34,104 bases of DNA from Synergistaceae bacterium (GCA_030533085.1 JAUNJZ010000028.1:1-34104), one strand, 5' to 3'; shown: positions 7,100-15,617, counted from the stretch's first letter. Notes: generated by a model from the sequence alone, not told the origin. Translations and numbers: made by a program.

Positions 7100-8191
7100 T
7101 TACAGATTGCCTTTCGCACTGTAGCGTCCCGGCGATGACATAAAAATAACTCCTTTTGAGGACAAAAGCGTTATGTTTTTTAAAATGTCAGCGGCGCTCA
7201 TTTTAACGGCAACAGAGAGCTTGTCAATCGTCTGCCCCTCATTTTCCGTTAAATATCTGAAAATTCGCTCCTCCTCAGCCGAAAGCGGCGGCATGTCAGA
7301 GGCGCGCTCGCCGTTTTTTTCCGTATCCGCGCCGCAGGAGGCGAAAAATTCTTTTCCGTTTATATAAGGATATGCGCCGTCGAATATCAGCCTGTTCGAC
7401 CCCTCAAAGCCGGCCTCGGTTATGCGCCCCGGAACGGCCCACACTTCGCGCCCCAGTTCGAGCGCCAGACGGGCCGTTATCATAGAGCCGCTTTTCACCG
7501 GCGCTTCGACGACGACCAGCTTCCGCGACAGCGCCGCGACAATGCGGTTTCGCTGCGGAAAGTGCCACGGCTCTCCGCTCTCTCCGATGGGAAACTCCGA
7601 AATGAGCGCGCCGCGTTCGCATATCCTTTCAAAGAGCGAGCGGTTTGCCGCCGGGTAGACCACGTCTATGCCGGTTCCGAGTACGGCGAATGTGCTTCCG
7701 CCGCCGGAGGCGCAGCCATCCTGCGCGCAGCCGTCGACGCCCCACGCTCCTCCGCTTATCAGGCCGACGCCATATTTCGCGCAGTCCGCCCCGACGGCGC
7801 GCGCCGTCTCCTTGCCGTAGGCGCTCGCCCTGCGCGTTCCGACAACGCCGACGCACAGCTCCGGCAGCGGCCAGCCTCCGCCGCGCCTGTAGAGAACGAG
7901 CGGCGCGTCTTTCAGGTCGAACAGCGGAGAGGGATAATCATTGTCTTCAATAGTCACGATCGCCGCGCCAAGCCTTTCCGCCCGCTCCAGCTCGCGCTCG
8001 GCCCAGCTTTCGGCCTCCGCCTGCCTCAGCCGCGCCAGCGTCTTTTCCGAAAGAGCCAGAGCCGCAGCGTCTACGCTGCCCGGCGACCACAGCTCGCGCG
8101 GGGAAATGCCGAGCGGCATAAGCGAGGCGAGTGCGGAGGCGTTCGCCCCTGCGCGGTTCAGCAGCAGCATGAGCTTCAGACGTTCATCCAC
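7100..8191 (-). CDS. dprA: DNA-processing protein DprA
   Basis: A 363-aa DprA/Smf protein, which loads RecA on incoming single-stranded DNA during natural transformation. It has an N-terminal helical domain (about 1-70), the Rossmann-like DprA core (about 80-290) and a C-terminal winged-helix (DML1-like) domain (about 300-360). Core motifs visible are VVGTRRAS, SGGAWGVD, LGTGIDVVYPA, EFPIG, FPQRNRI and the KSGSMITA segment. The usual SGGARGID motif reads W150 in place of Arg, at a position normally strongly conserved. The gene overlaps the end of the comM-like gene by 16 bp and is followed by topA 21 bp later, as in Bacillus (dprA-topA). Confidence 0.94.
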   Translation of the reverse strand: MDERLKLMLLLNRAGANASALASLMPLGISPRELWSPGSVDAAALALSEKTLARLRQAEAESWAERELERAERLGAAIVTIEDNDYPSPLFDLKDAPLVLYRRGGGWPLPELCVGVVGTRRASAYGKETARAVGADCAKYGVGLISGGAWGVDGCAQDGCASGGGSTFAVLGTGIDVVYPAANRSLFERICERGALISEFPIGESGEPWHFPQRNRIVAALSRKLVVVEAPVKSGSMITARLALELGREVWAVPGRITEAGFEGSNRLIFDGAYPYINGKEFFASCGADTEKNGERASDMPPLSAEEERIFRYLTENEGQTIDKLSVAVKMSAADILKNITLLSSKGVIFMSSPGRYSAKGNL

Positions 8192-9690
8192 GAGGTGGCC
8201 TCCCCTTCCCTGTAGCTCGCGGCCTCCGCCACATGGCGTGGCTCTATCTGCGGCGCTCCATCAAGATCCGCTATCGTCCGCGACAGACGCAGCACGCGCG
8301 ACAGTCCGCGCCCGGAAAGCTTCACCCGCTTCAGCAGCTCAAGAATAAAGGCGCGCACCTCCGGCTTCATCGCGGCGCTGCGCCGCAGAAATTTTTCAGG
8401 TATCTCCGAATTATAATGAAAGCCGAACTTCTTCCAGCGCTCGAGCTGTATCCCGCGCGCTCTGACCACACGCCCGCGAATGTCGGCGCTGCTCTCGCCG
8501 GAAGCGCCGCCCAGAGAGACAAGCTCCTCAGGCGTAAGCCTCGGCACGGGAACATGCAGATCTATCCTGTCAAGAATGGGGCCGGATAATTTTCTTCTGT
8601 AGCGTTCAAGCGCCGACGGCGAGCAGATACACTGACGGTCAGTATCTCCAGCGAAGCCGCAGGGGCAGGGATTGCAGGCGGCCACCACAAGCGCCTTAGC
8701 CGGATAGACCACGCTGCCGGATACGCGGCTGACTGTGATGGAACCGTCCTCCAGCGGCTGACGCAGCGCCTCTATCACGTCGCGCTGGAACTCGGGAAAT
8801 TCGTCAAGGAAAAGCACGCCGCGCGAAGCGAGGCTTATCTCGCCGGGGCGCAGCCCTGAACCGCCGCCGCATATCGCGGCCGATGTGGCGGTATGATGCA
8901 CAGTCCGGAAAGGGCGTTCGCGGCTCAGCTCAAATGGAAGCCCTGCCGTGCTGCGCAGAAGCATTACCTCCATCAGCTCGTCGTCGGCCAGCGGAGGCAG
9001 TATCCCCTTGAGCGCCCTGGCAAGCAGCGTCTTGCCGGAACCGGGCGAACCGATGAACAATATATTATGATGTCCCGCCGCCGCTATCTCAAGGGCGCGT
9101 TTAGCCGCGCTCTGTCCCTTTATTTCGGAAAAATCGGGGTCGGCGGCGCCTTCGTCGTAAGAGACCTCGCTTCGGGCTATCTTATCCAGCGGCTTTTCGC
9201 CTCGCAGATGAAGTATAAGGCTCTGCAAGTCCGGCACGCTCCAGGCGCGCGCGCCGTCTACAAGCGAGACTTCGTCAGCATTCTCCGACGGGACGAACAG
9301 CTCCAGCCCCTTTTCCCGCGCGAAAAAGGCGGCGGGCACCGCTCCGCGCACGCGGCGCAGTCTGCCGTCCAGCGCAAGCTCTCCTATATACAGCGAGGGG
9401 ATTTCGCATTTGACGCGCCCAGCCTTTTCCGCCAGAGCAACGGCGATCGGCAGGTCAAGCAGCGCCCCCTCCTTCGGAATGTCGGCAGGGGCGAGATTTA
9501 TCGAGACGCGCCCTTTGAGCGATACGCCCACGGAACGCAGCGCGGCGCGCACACGTTCGCGCGCCTCTCTGACGGCGGCGTCGGGCAGCCCCACCACCGA
9601 AATGACAGGCATTCCGCCGGTGATCTCGGCCTCGACCTCGACAGCCGCGCCATTCATTCCCCTTAATGTAAGCCCGGAAATATTTTTCAT
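8176..9690 (-). CDS. comM: YifB/ComM family Mg-chelatase-like AAA+ ATPase
   Basis: A 504-aa protein with the three-part ComM layout: an N-terminal Lon-like ChlI domain (about 20-145, including LPDAAVREARERV and INLAPADIPKEG), a central AAA+ module with Walker A GSPGSGKT near residue 215 and a GVLFLDEFPEF Walker B, and the C-terminal Mg_chelatase_C domain. A CPCGF-D-x-x-x-x-C-x-C zinc-like cluster follows ACNP, as usual in the family. In Vibrio and Haemophilus ComM is a helicase that promotes branch migration during transformation, which fits its overlap with dprA. It also overlaps yraN by 4 bp. Function outside transformation is not established, so the symbol is given by family. Confidence 0.92.
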   Translation of the reverse strand: MKNISGLTLRGMNGAAVEVEAEITGGMPVISVVGLPDAAVREARERVRAALRSVGVSLKGRVSINLAPADIPKEGALLDLPIAVALAEKAGRVKCEIPSLYIGELALDGRLRRVRGAVPAAFFAREKGLELFVPSENADEVSLVDGARAWSVPDLQSLILHLRGEKPLDKIARSEVSYDEGAADPDFSEIKGQSAAKRALEIAAAGHHNILFIGSPGSGKTLLARALKGILPPLADDELMEVMLLRSTAGLPFELSRERPFRTVHHTATSAAICGGGSGLRPGEISLASRGVLFLDEFPEFQRDVIEALRQPLEDGSITVSRVSGSVVYPAKALVVAACNPCPCGFAGDTDRQCICSPSALERYRRKLSGPILDRIDLHVPVPRLTPEELVSLGGASGESSADIRGRVVRARGIQLERWKKFGFHYNSEIPEKFLRRSAAMKPEVRAFILELLKRVKLSGRGLSRVLRLSRTIADLDGAPQIEPRHVAEAASYREGEATSWMNV

Positions 9691-10145
9691 GCCATCGGCT
9701 CCGTTATACTGCGAAAATGTTCTATCTTTGGGGCTTTATTCCCCTCCACCGTTACGGCTACAAGGTCGATGCGCCAGCAGCCGTTGTAATTATGCTCCTC
9801 CGTCCAGAGCGACGCACCGCGGATCAGCCGTTCGAGCTTGCGCGGCCCCACGCTGTCCTCCGGCGCGGCGACGGGATTCGCGCTGCGGGTGCGCACCTCC
9901 GCGAAAACCAGCTCGTCGCCGTCGCGCGCGATAATATCTATCTCGCAGCGGCCTGCGCGGACATTTCTGCACAATATCCGAAATCCAAGCCCCGCCAGAT
10001 ACCGCGCCGCAAGCTCTTCGCCGCTGTCGCCGAGAAGCAGATGCTTCGCCCTGCCGGCCTTCGCCTGAGCGGCGGCGGGGGCGGCGTGAGCTTCGGCCGC
10101 GACGGAGCGTTCAAGCGCCCTCTTCAACGAGCCGCTAACGCCCAA
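9687..10145 (-). CDS. YraN/UPF0102 family nuclease-like protein
   Basis: A 152-aa UPF0102 protein with a PD-(D/E)xK nuclease-like fold. Conserved elements are GEELAARYLAGLGF (E43/E44), the EIDIIARDGDELVF strand with E68 and D70, and FAEVRTR with E83. In most homologues the ExK motif ends in lysine (VEVKTR). Here that position is R85, so metal-dependent cleavage may be altered or absent. There is an Ala-rich, low-complexity N-terminal extension of about 35 residues. The gene overlaps rnhB by 11 bp and comM by 4 bp (ATGA). The rnhB-yraN pairing is common in many bacteria and supports the call. Confidence 0.88.
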   Translation of the reverse strand: MGVSGSLKRALERSVAAEAHAAPAAAQAKAGRAKHLLLGDSGEELAARYLAGLGFRILCRNVRAGRCEIDIIARDGDELVFAEVRTRSANPVAAPEDSVGPRKLERLIRGASLWTEEHNYNGCWRIDLVAVTVEGNKAPKIEHFRSITEPMA

Positions 10146-10743
10146 CGGAGGCCACTCCCCTGAAGGACAGCCTGTGAATCGGCAAAGGCCCGTACTCAGC
10201 TATGCGGCTGATATGCAGAGCGCTGGGATAGCCCTTGTGCTTCGCAAATCCATATTGCGGATATATTCGATCCATCACCGTCATCACCCTGTCGCGCAGC
10301 ACCTTCGCGACGACGGAGGCCGCGGCGATGGCGGGAACGCGGGAATCTCCCTTTACGATTGCCTCCTGACGCAGCTCCAGCCCGGGGATCAAAACGTTGC
10401 CGTCCACCAGCACCAGAGCGGGAGCTTCAGGAAGCCGAAGCAGCGCGCGCTTCATACACCACAGAGAGGCCTGTAAAATATTTATCCTGTCTATCACGTG
10501 GGGAGAGGCGGCCTGAGCGCGCCACAGTACCCCCATCCCGCACATCTGCGAAAAAAGCGCCTCGCGCCTTTTGGCGGTCAGCTTTTTGGAATCATTCAAA
10601 CCGGAGGAAAGAAGCAGCTCGCTCTGCTCGTCGGTCAGCACGGCCGCCGCGGCCACGACAGGCCCGGCGAGCGGCCCGCGCCCCGCCTCGTCCGTTCCGG
10701 CTATAAGGCCGCCGGGAAAGGGCAAAGCTAAAGCTCCTCCCAC
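10135..10743 (-). CDS. rnhB: Ribonuclease HII
   Basis: Cleaves RNA in RNA-DNA hybrids and starts removal of misincorporated ribonucleotides. The 202-aa protein begins almost directly with the catalytic strand IAGTDEAGRGPLAGP, with D18 and E19 as active-site acids. Further acids lie in LVLVDGNVLIPG and in the block with KGDSRVPAIAAASVVAKVLRD. The length is typical for RNase HII. It overlaps rbgA by 16 bp, and the rbgA-rnhB order is the same as in Bacillus subtilis. Confidence 0.95.
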   Translation of the reverse strand: MGGALALPFPGGLIAGTDEAGRGPLAGPVVAAAAVLTDEQSELLLSSGLNDSKKLTAKRREALFSQMCGMGVLWRAQAASPHVIDRINILQASLWCMKRALLRLPEAPALVLVDGNVLIPGLELRQEAIVKGDSRVPAIAAASVVAKVLRDRVMTVMDRIYPQYGFAKHKGYPSALHISRIAEYGPLPIHRLSFRGVASVGR

Positions 10744-11561
10744 AGCGGCGAATCCTGCGGACGTTCGAGGCTCATGCGCCCCAGCCTGCCGGTCGCGAAA
10801 GCCTCCAGAAAGGCGCGCCCGGCGCTCTCCATATCCACCAGACCGCCCGGCAGCAGCTTCCCCAGCCTGCGGCCGATCTTTTCCATAATATCGTCCGGCG
10901 TGCCTTCGCCCTTTATCCCCCAGGCCTCCTCAACGCCGCGCCATAAATCCTTTTTTATCATAAATGCGGCGCACTCCTTCGCATGTTCCTCAAAGTTTCC
11001 AATCACCTGACTGCGCGAAGAGCCTATCCACGAAATCATCCTGTGCGCGCGCGCGTCGCCGTGCGGGTCAAGGATACCCGGAGAATCCACAAGCAGAAAG
11101 CCCTGCCCGCTGAACCACGAAACGCCTTTGGTCACGCCGGGAATGCCGCCGACGCGAGCCGCCCTGCGCCCCACAAGCTGATTTATCAGCATCGACTTTC
11201 CCACATTCGGCGTACCGACGACGGCGATACGCAGGTCGCGGAAAGAGGGCTTCTTCTTCGCCAACGCGCTGCGGATCTGATTCATTCCGCCCTTGCGCAA
11301 ATCCAGCGGCCACGCGCGGAAGCCCTCGTCGTCAAGAAAAGCCGCCCATTCGCGCGTGATTCTCTCATTCGCCAGGTCGGCCTTGGAAAGCACGACAAAA
11401 GTCTCTATCTTCTGCGAAAAAAGAGAAAGCGTCGGAGAAGAGGTCAGCCGCGGCGCGCGGGCGTCGCGAACCTCAATCAGCAGGTCGATATTCGCGGCAA
11501 GCGCCTCAAGCTGACGCCTGCCCTTCGCCATGTGGCCGGGAAACCAGACCGTGCGCGCCAT
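10728..11561 (-). CDS. rbgA: Ribosome biogenesis GTPase RbgA (YlqF)
   Basis: Circularly permuted GTPase of 277 aa that helps late assembly of the 50S subunit. As expected for the permuted class, the G4 motif comes first (residues 59-62, SKAD), followed by G1 GTPNVGKS (116-123), a G2 threonine near 144 and G3 DSPG (159-162). The N-terminus MARTVWFPGHMAKGRR is characteristic of YlqF. The C-terminal domain (about 180-260) is the RNA-binding part. Family members usually have NKxD or NKAD at G4, so Ser in place of Asn may weaken guanine specificity. It starts 3 bp after lepB and overlaps rnhB. Confidence 0.94.
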   Translation of the reverse strand: MARTVWFPGHMAKGRRQLEALAANIDLLIEVRDARAPRLTSSPTLSLFSQKIETFVVLSKADLANERITREWAAFLDDEGFRAWPLDLRKGGMNQIRSALAKKKPSFRDLRIAVVGTPNVGKSMLINQLVGRRAARVGGIPGVTKGVSWFSGQGFLLVDSPGILDPHGDARAHRMISWIGSSRSQVIGNFEEHAKECAAFMIKKDLWRGVEEAWGIKGEGTPDDIMEKIGRRLGKLLPGGLVDMESAGRAFLEAFATGRLGRMSLERPQDSPLWEEL

Positions 11562-11564
11562 TCT

Positions 11565-12080
11565 TTAATCCATCGTGCCGATCCGCGAAAGCGGCCAGTA
11601 ACGGAAAACTGCCGGGCCGCGCAGGAAATTCTTCGGCACAAAGCCCCAGAAACGCCCGTCCTGTGAGTTGGGGCGATTATCGCCGAGACAGAAATAATTC
11701 TTCTCCGGCACAGTGACAGGAGCCATATTATAACTGTCGATATTCTTCACATAAGGTTCAAAAAGCTCCACGTCATTTACATAGACAGTCCCGTTCCTCA
11801 TCTCGACCTTATCCCCCGGCAGCCCTATCACGCGCTTCACAAAATCGCGGCGCGGGTCTACCGGATACTTGAAGACGACTATATCGCCGCGCTTCACATC
11901 GACCTTGGGCAGATGATACCAGAACTTCAGCACCAGCACGCGGTCGCCGACCTCCAGCGTCGGGATCATGGAGCCGCTCGGTATCCAGAAAGCCTGTATC
12001 ACAAAGGTTCTGAGAATCAGAGCCAGCACGACCGCCCATAAAACGGTCTCTATAGTTTCACGCCACCATGGTTTGGCCAT
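11565..12080 (-). CDS. lepB: Signal peptidase I
   Basis: Membrane serine protease that removes signal peptides from secreted proteins. The 171-aa protein has one N-terminal transmembrane helix (about residues 9-28), then the catalytic serine S37 in IPSGSMIPTLEVGD and the general-base lysine K82 in DFVKRVIGLPGD. A third conserved box, YFCLGDNRPNSQDGRFWGF, is also present. The short form with one membrane helix is usual outside Enterobacteria. It has a good GGAGG ribosome-binding site 7 nt from the ATG. It sits between dapF and rbgA with gaps of 42 and 3 bp, suggesting one transcript. Confidence 0.96.
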   Translation of the reverse strand: MAKPWWRETIETVLWAVVLALILRTFVIQAFWIPSGSMIPTLEVGDRVLVLKFWYHLPKVDVKRGDIVVFKYPVDPRRDFVKRVIGLPGDKVEMRNGTVYVNDVELFEPYVKNIDSYNMAPVTVPEKNYFCLGDNRPNSQDGRFWGFVPKNFLRGPAVFRYWPLSRIGTMD

Positions 12081-12122
12081 TACAATACCTCCAGATATCT
12101 TTTGCCGCTTTTGCGGAACGCC

Positions 12123-12959
12123 CTATCTCAGCGCGTCCGGCAAAATGGAAACTTCCGCTATCATAAGCGCCCCGCCCTCAAGCCTGGGGCATATCGTCTC
12201 TGCGTCCGAAAACTCCAAGGTCACGCGGTTGACGCCGCCAGGATTGACGACCTCGACCTCGCTTCCGGTAACGCCGAGCAGCAGCCCCGCTATGGCGCTG
12301 GCCGTGGAGCCGGTGCCGCAGGAAAGGGTCATATCCTCCACCCCGCGCTCGTAAGTCATCACATCGAGCCCCCCTCCGCGCTTCTCCGTCAGGAGCGCGA
12401 AATTGACGTTAGCGCCCTGCGGAAAGAGGTCGAGCCTGCCGCGTATCGCCCTGCCAAGCGGCGCGTAATCCTCAAAACGGCGGCGGCGCTCCCTCTCAAA
12501 AATGACCACATGCGGAACGCCAACGGTGAGAAAAGTATAGCTGAACTCGTAACCGTCCACGGAAGCCTTAGCGTCCGTCACAGCGCCGGCCAGAGAAACG
12601 GGAGCCAGATCGAGCGTCACTCGATCGCCCTTCGCAACGGCATGAACCGTGCCCCCCAGCGTTTCAAAGCTCATATCTTCCGACGGCGCTATTCCCTTCT
12701 CAAAGGCGAATCTTGCGATACAGCGCGCGCCGTTGCCGCACATCTCTCCCTCGGAGCCGTCGCGGTTGAAAAGACGCATCTTGAAATCGGCGGAAGACGA
12801 CGGCTCGGCAACAAGCAGGCCGTCGGCCCCCAGCGCCTCGCGGCGGCGGCAGAGCAGCCGCGCGCAGCGCGAAAGCTCATCGCCGTCAAGCGTCAGCGAC
12901 ATATTGTCCATAACAAGAAAATCGTTGCCATTCCCGTTCATCTTTGAACAGTTTATCAT
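12123..12959 (-). CDS. dapF: Diaminopimelate epimerase
   Basis: Cofactor-independent racemase converting LL- to meso-diaminopimelate, the precursor of lysine and of peptidoglycan cross-links. The 278-aa protein has both catalytic cysteines: C74 in EMCGNGARC and C214 in TLSCGTGSTA. The N-terminus MINCSKMNGNGNDF fits the family K-MHGLGNDF pattern. The two mirror-related halves of the fold are both complete. No strong ribosome-binding site precedes the ATG. A GGAG lies about 15 nt upstream in the loop of a small AGCAT/ATGCT hairpin. The gene begins the lepB-rbgA-rnhB-yraN-comM-dprA-topA run, separated by 96 bp from coaE. Confidence 0.95.
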   Translation of the reverse strand: MINCSKMNGNGNDFLVMDNMSLTLDGDELSRCARLLCRRREALGADGLLVAEPSSSADFKMRLFNRDGSEGEMCGNGARCIARFAFEKGIAPSEDMSFETLGGTVHAVAKGDRVTLDLAPVSLAGAVTDAKASVDGYEFSYTFLTVGVPHVVIFERERRRRFEDYAPLGRAIRGRLDLFPQGANVNFALLTEKRGGGLDVMTYERGVEDMTLSCGTGSTASAIAGLLLGVTGSEVEVVNPGGVNRVTLEFSDAETICPRLEGGALMIAEVSILPDALR

Positions 12960-12997
12960 TAAGGATCAGCATCTCCAATGCTAAATTTATACATAAC

Positions 12998-13017
12998 CGG
13001 TATTTTAACACATACCG
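12998..13017. repeat. Inverted repeat in dapF upstream region
   Basis: CGGTAT (12998-13003) and ATACCG (13012-13017) form a 6-bp inverted repeat with an 8-nt AT-rich loop in the 96-bp gap between coaE and dapF. It is not followed by a T tract and is not GC-rich, so an operator is more likely than a terminator. No regulator can be named. Confidence 0.3.
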
Positions 13018-13055
13018 ATAAGCGACGAAACAAAAGCTGCGCAAATCAAAGCCCT

Positions 13056-13634
13056 TTACAGAGTCAGAAGCTTTGCCCCGAGCTTCCGCGCCTTCTCCCG
13101 CCATTCTTCCTCGCTGCCGTCGTTTATCAGTACAAAGTCAGCTCTGGACATCTTCTCCGCGGATGGAAGAAGCTTTCTCTCGCGGCGCGAAAGCTCTTCC
13201 GCGTCCCAGCCGCGTCCGGCGTTGCGTTCGACGCGGCGCTCAAACGGGGCGGCGGCGTAAACCACATAATCAAGCCAGCCTTCATGTCCTCCCTCGTAAA
13301 GCAGAGGTATCTCCACGACGACCACGCCGTCAAGCGCGGCAGCCCGCCTCTTCAGCTCCGCGATAGTCCTCTTGTGCAGCAGAGCCGCCGCAAAGCGGTA
13401 TTCCTCCTCGTCGGTGAATATCTTCGCCGCGATCTTCGCCCACAGCTCCTTATGAGGCGCGTCGAAAAAGCCTGTTCCCCAGCGCTTTTCCGCCTCCCGC
13501 TGAATATCAGGCTCATCCCAGAGGGCGCGCGCCGCGCTGTCCGCGTCTATAATATGAGCCCCCATCGCCCCCCACTCCTTACAGAGCGTGCTCTTACCAG
13601 CGCCAACGTCGCCCGTTAGCCCGACTATCGACAT
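13056..13634 (-). CDS. coaE: Dephospho-CoA kinase
   Basis: Last step of coenzyme A synthesis, phosphorylating the ribose 3'-OH of dephospho-CoA. From the ATG at 13634 the protein is 192 aa and starts with MSIVGLTGDVGAGKST, whose P-loop is at about residues 8-16, followed by the family motif HIIDADSAAR. Later blocks VVVEIPLLYEGG and the R-x-x-R-x-A-G-like segment near residue 140 also fit. A GGGAGG lies 8 nt upstream of this ATG, favouring it over an in-frame start 42 nt earlier. The start lies inside the end of the helicase gene (41-bp overlap), implying translational coupling. Confidence 0.93.
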   Translation of the reverse strand: MSIVGLTGDVGAGKSTLCKEWGAMGAHIIDADSAARALWDEPDIQREAEKRWGTGFFDAPHKELWAKIAAKIFTDEEEYRFAAALLHKRTIAELKRRAAALDGVVVVEIPLLYEGGHEGWLDYVVYAAAPFERRVERNAGRGWDAEELSRRERKLLPSAEKMSRADFVLINDGSEEEWREKARKLGAKLLTL

Positions 13635-15558
13635 GATACTCGCCTCCCTGCGCCTCGTCGCTGAAATCAATGACATCTTTCGGTATTTCGCCGATAAAGC
13701 GCGACATCGGATTGCGCTGGATACCGCCGAAAAGCAGCCTGCTCTTCACGCAGCTCATGTGAAGCCGCTCGCGCGCCCGCGTCATGCCGACATAACACAG
13801 CCGCCGCTCCTCCGCGACGTCGCTCTCGCCTGTTACGGCGCGCGCGCTTGGGAATATCCCCTCTTCAAGACCTATGATAAAAACAACCGGAAATTCAAGT
13901 CCCTTAGCGGCGTGAAGCGTTAGCAGATTGACGGCGTCGGCGGCGCTCTGCGCGGAATCCTGATCCGTTATCAGCGGGATCTCCGTCAGCGCCTGCGCGA
14001 TATCGCTCTCCGGCGGCACGATGGAAAGTATTTCCATCACATTTTCCACGCGCTCCTCCCAGTCGTCGGAATATTCTTCTTTCAGGTAACTCTCGTAACC
14101 GTTCGCCTCTATTATAGTATGAACCGCGTCGGCAACGCTTCCGCGCGACGCCAGAATCGCCAGCATCTCGCCGGCCAGAGACTTCGCGCCGCTGCCCTGC
14201 TTTCCTTTAAGCCCGCCGCCCTTCTCGCGCACAGCCTGCCAAAGCGCCTCCGCGTCATCCGTCCCTATCGCGGCTATAGCTTCGCCCAGCAGTTCCACGC
14301 CGCGCTTTCCCAGCCCGCGCGTCGGTATATTCGCGACGCGGGACAGAGATACCATATCGCGTGGATTGACCGCCAGCCTCAGCATCGAAAGCGCGTCCTT
14401 AACCTCCGCGCGCTCGTAGAAGGCGACGCCGCGAATCACGTTATACGGTATCGACCGCTCCAGCAGCGCCTGCTCCATACCGCGGCTGAGCGCGTTGATC
14501 CGGTAAAGTATCGCCATCTCGCTGTAGCCGTAGCCATCGTCGTGAAGCTCCTCAATTCTTTTCGCTATCCACTCCGCCTCGTCGGAATCCCTGAACATGC
14601 GCCGCACATCTATCAGGCGGCCGCGCTCTGAGGCCGTCCACAGCTTCTTAGGGTGGCGGTCGTCGTTGTTCTCTATCACGCCGTTCGCGCCGTCGAGTAT
14701 ATTCCCCGTCGAACGGTAATTTTGGTCAAGAATAGTCAGCTTCGAGCCTTTGAAATCGCGCTCAAAGTTCAGTATCATCGACATATCCGCCCCGCGCCAG
14801 CCGTATATGGACTGATCCGGGTCGCCGACGACCATTATCTTCCGCCCCTCGTCAACGAGACAGCGCAGCAGCAGATATTGCGGGTGATTCACATCCTGAT
14901 ATTCATCGACAAGCAGCCAGTCCAGACGGCCGCGCTCATGCTCCAGCACATCCTTATTGGTGGCGAGAATGTGCAGCGGCAGCACCATAAGGTCGTCAAA
15001 ATCAAGCGCACCTTGCTCGCGCAGGATCCTCTGATAAGCGTCATAAAGCGAGCGCCAGCGCTCGGATATCTTAGGCTCGCGCGATACGGGATTAGCCTTT
15101 GTCTTGGCCTGCGATATCATGTCCAGCGCGCTTGCGTTATCAAGCTTCTTCGGGTCGATGTTAAGCTCGAACATCGCCCTCCTGAGCACCGACTTCGTAT
15201 CTCCGCGGTCAAATATCACAAATGGATATGGATAGCCGAGAAGTCGGAGCGCGTCGGAATAACGGTGCAGAAAACGAAGCCCGTAGGCGTGAAAAGTCGA
15301 TATCTCAAGCCCCTGCATATCGCCGCCGAACATCTCCTCCGCGCGGCTCTTCATCTCCCGCGCCGCCTTATTGGTAAAGGTCAGGGCAAGTATGCGCCAG
15401 GGGCGGACATTTTTTTCACGGATAAGATAGGCGATCTTTGTAGTGAGCACCTTCGTCTTGCCGCTGCCCGCGCCTGCAAGCACCACCTGCGGCCCGTCGC
15501 ACCACGCGACCGCCTCACGCTGCCTGGGGTTCAGAGAATCTGTCAGTTCAGATGCCAT
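13594..15558 (-). CDS. UvrD/PcrA-type superfamily 1 DNA helicase
   Basis: An ATP-dependent 3'-5' DNA helicase of 654 aa. Visible motifs include the Q-motif LNPRQREAV, Walker A AGAGSGKTK, motif Ib TFHAYGLRFL, Walker B LLVDEYQDVN, motif III GDPDQSIYGWRGAD, the QNYRST segment, and motifs V/VI LLTLHAAKGLEFPVVF and YVGMTRARERL. It is shorter than Bacillus PcrA (about 740 aa) and lacks the typical extended C-terminal tail, so it could be PcrA or a Rep-like paralogue. The ATG at 15558 is chosen because AAGGA lies 9 nt upstream. An alternative GTG at 15564 would sit too close. It overlaps coaE. Confidence 0.93.
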   Translation of the reverse strand: MASELTDSLNPRQREAVAWCDGPQVVLAGAGSGKTKVLTTKIAYLIREKNVRPWRILALTFTNKAAREMKSRAEEMFGGDMQGLEISTFHAYGLRFLHRYSDALRLLGYPYPFVIFDRGDTKSVLRRAMFELNIDPKKLDNASALDMISQAKTKANPVSREPKISERWRSLYDAYQRILREQGALDFDDLMVLPLHILATNKDVLEHERGRLDWLLVDEYQDVNHPQYLLLRCLVDEGRKIMVVGDPDQSIYGWRGADMSMILNFERDFKGSKLTILDQNYRSTGNILDGANGVIENNDDRHPKKLWTASERGRLIDVRRMFRDSDEAEWIAKRIEELHDDGYGYSEMAILYRINALSRGMEQALLERSIPYNVIRGVAFYERAEVKDALSMLRLAVNPRDMVSLSRVANIPTRGLGKRGVELLGEAIAAIGTDDAEALWQAVREKGGGLKGKQGSGAKSLAGEMLAILASRGSVADAVHTIIEANGYESYLKEEYSDDWEERVENVMEILSIVPPESDIAQALTEIPLITDQDSAQSAADAVNLLTLHAAKGLEFPVVFIIGLEEGIFPSARAVTGESDVAEERRLCYVGMTRARERLHMSCVKSRLLFGGIQRNPMSRFIGEIPKDVIDFSDEAQGGEYHVDSRANGRRWRW

Positions 15559-15588
15559 CGTCACACATCCTTAATAAAATATGATATA

Positions 15589-15617
15589 AAAGTACCCCCA
15601 ACGCGATTAACGGTCAA
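15589..15617 (-). promoter_or_regulatory. Weak candidate promoter for the helicase-coaE unit
   Basis: Minus-strand TTGACC (-35, 15612-15617) is followed after 17 nt by TACTTT (-10, 15589-15594, only 3/6). A TATATC lies slightly downstream. The -35 is good and the -10 poor. Confidence 0.35.

Noticed and set aside
12102-12947. Plus-strand 281-codon frame antisense to dapF
   Set aside because: It mirrors almost exactly the extent of dapF, whose catalytic cysteines are intact on the other strand.
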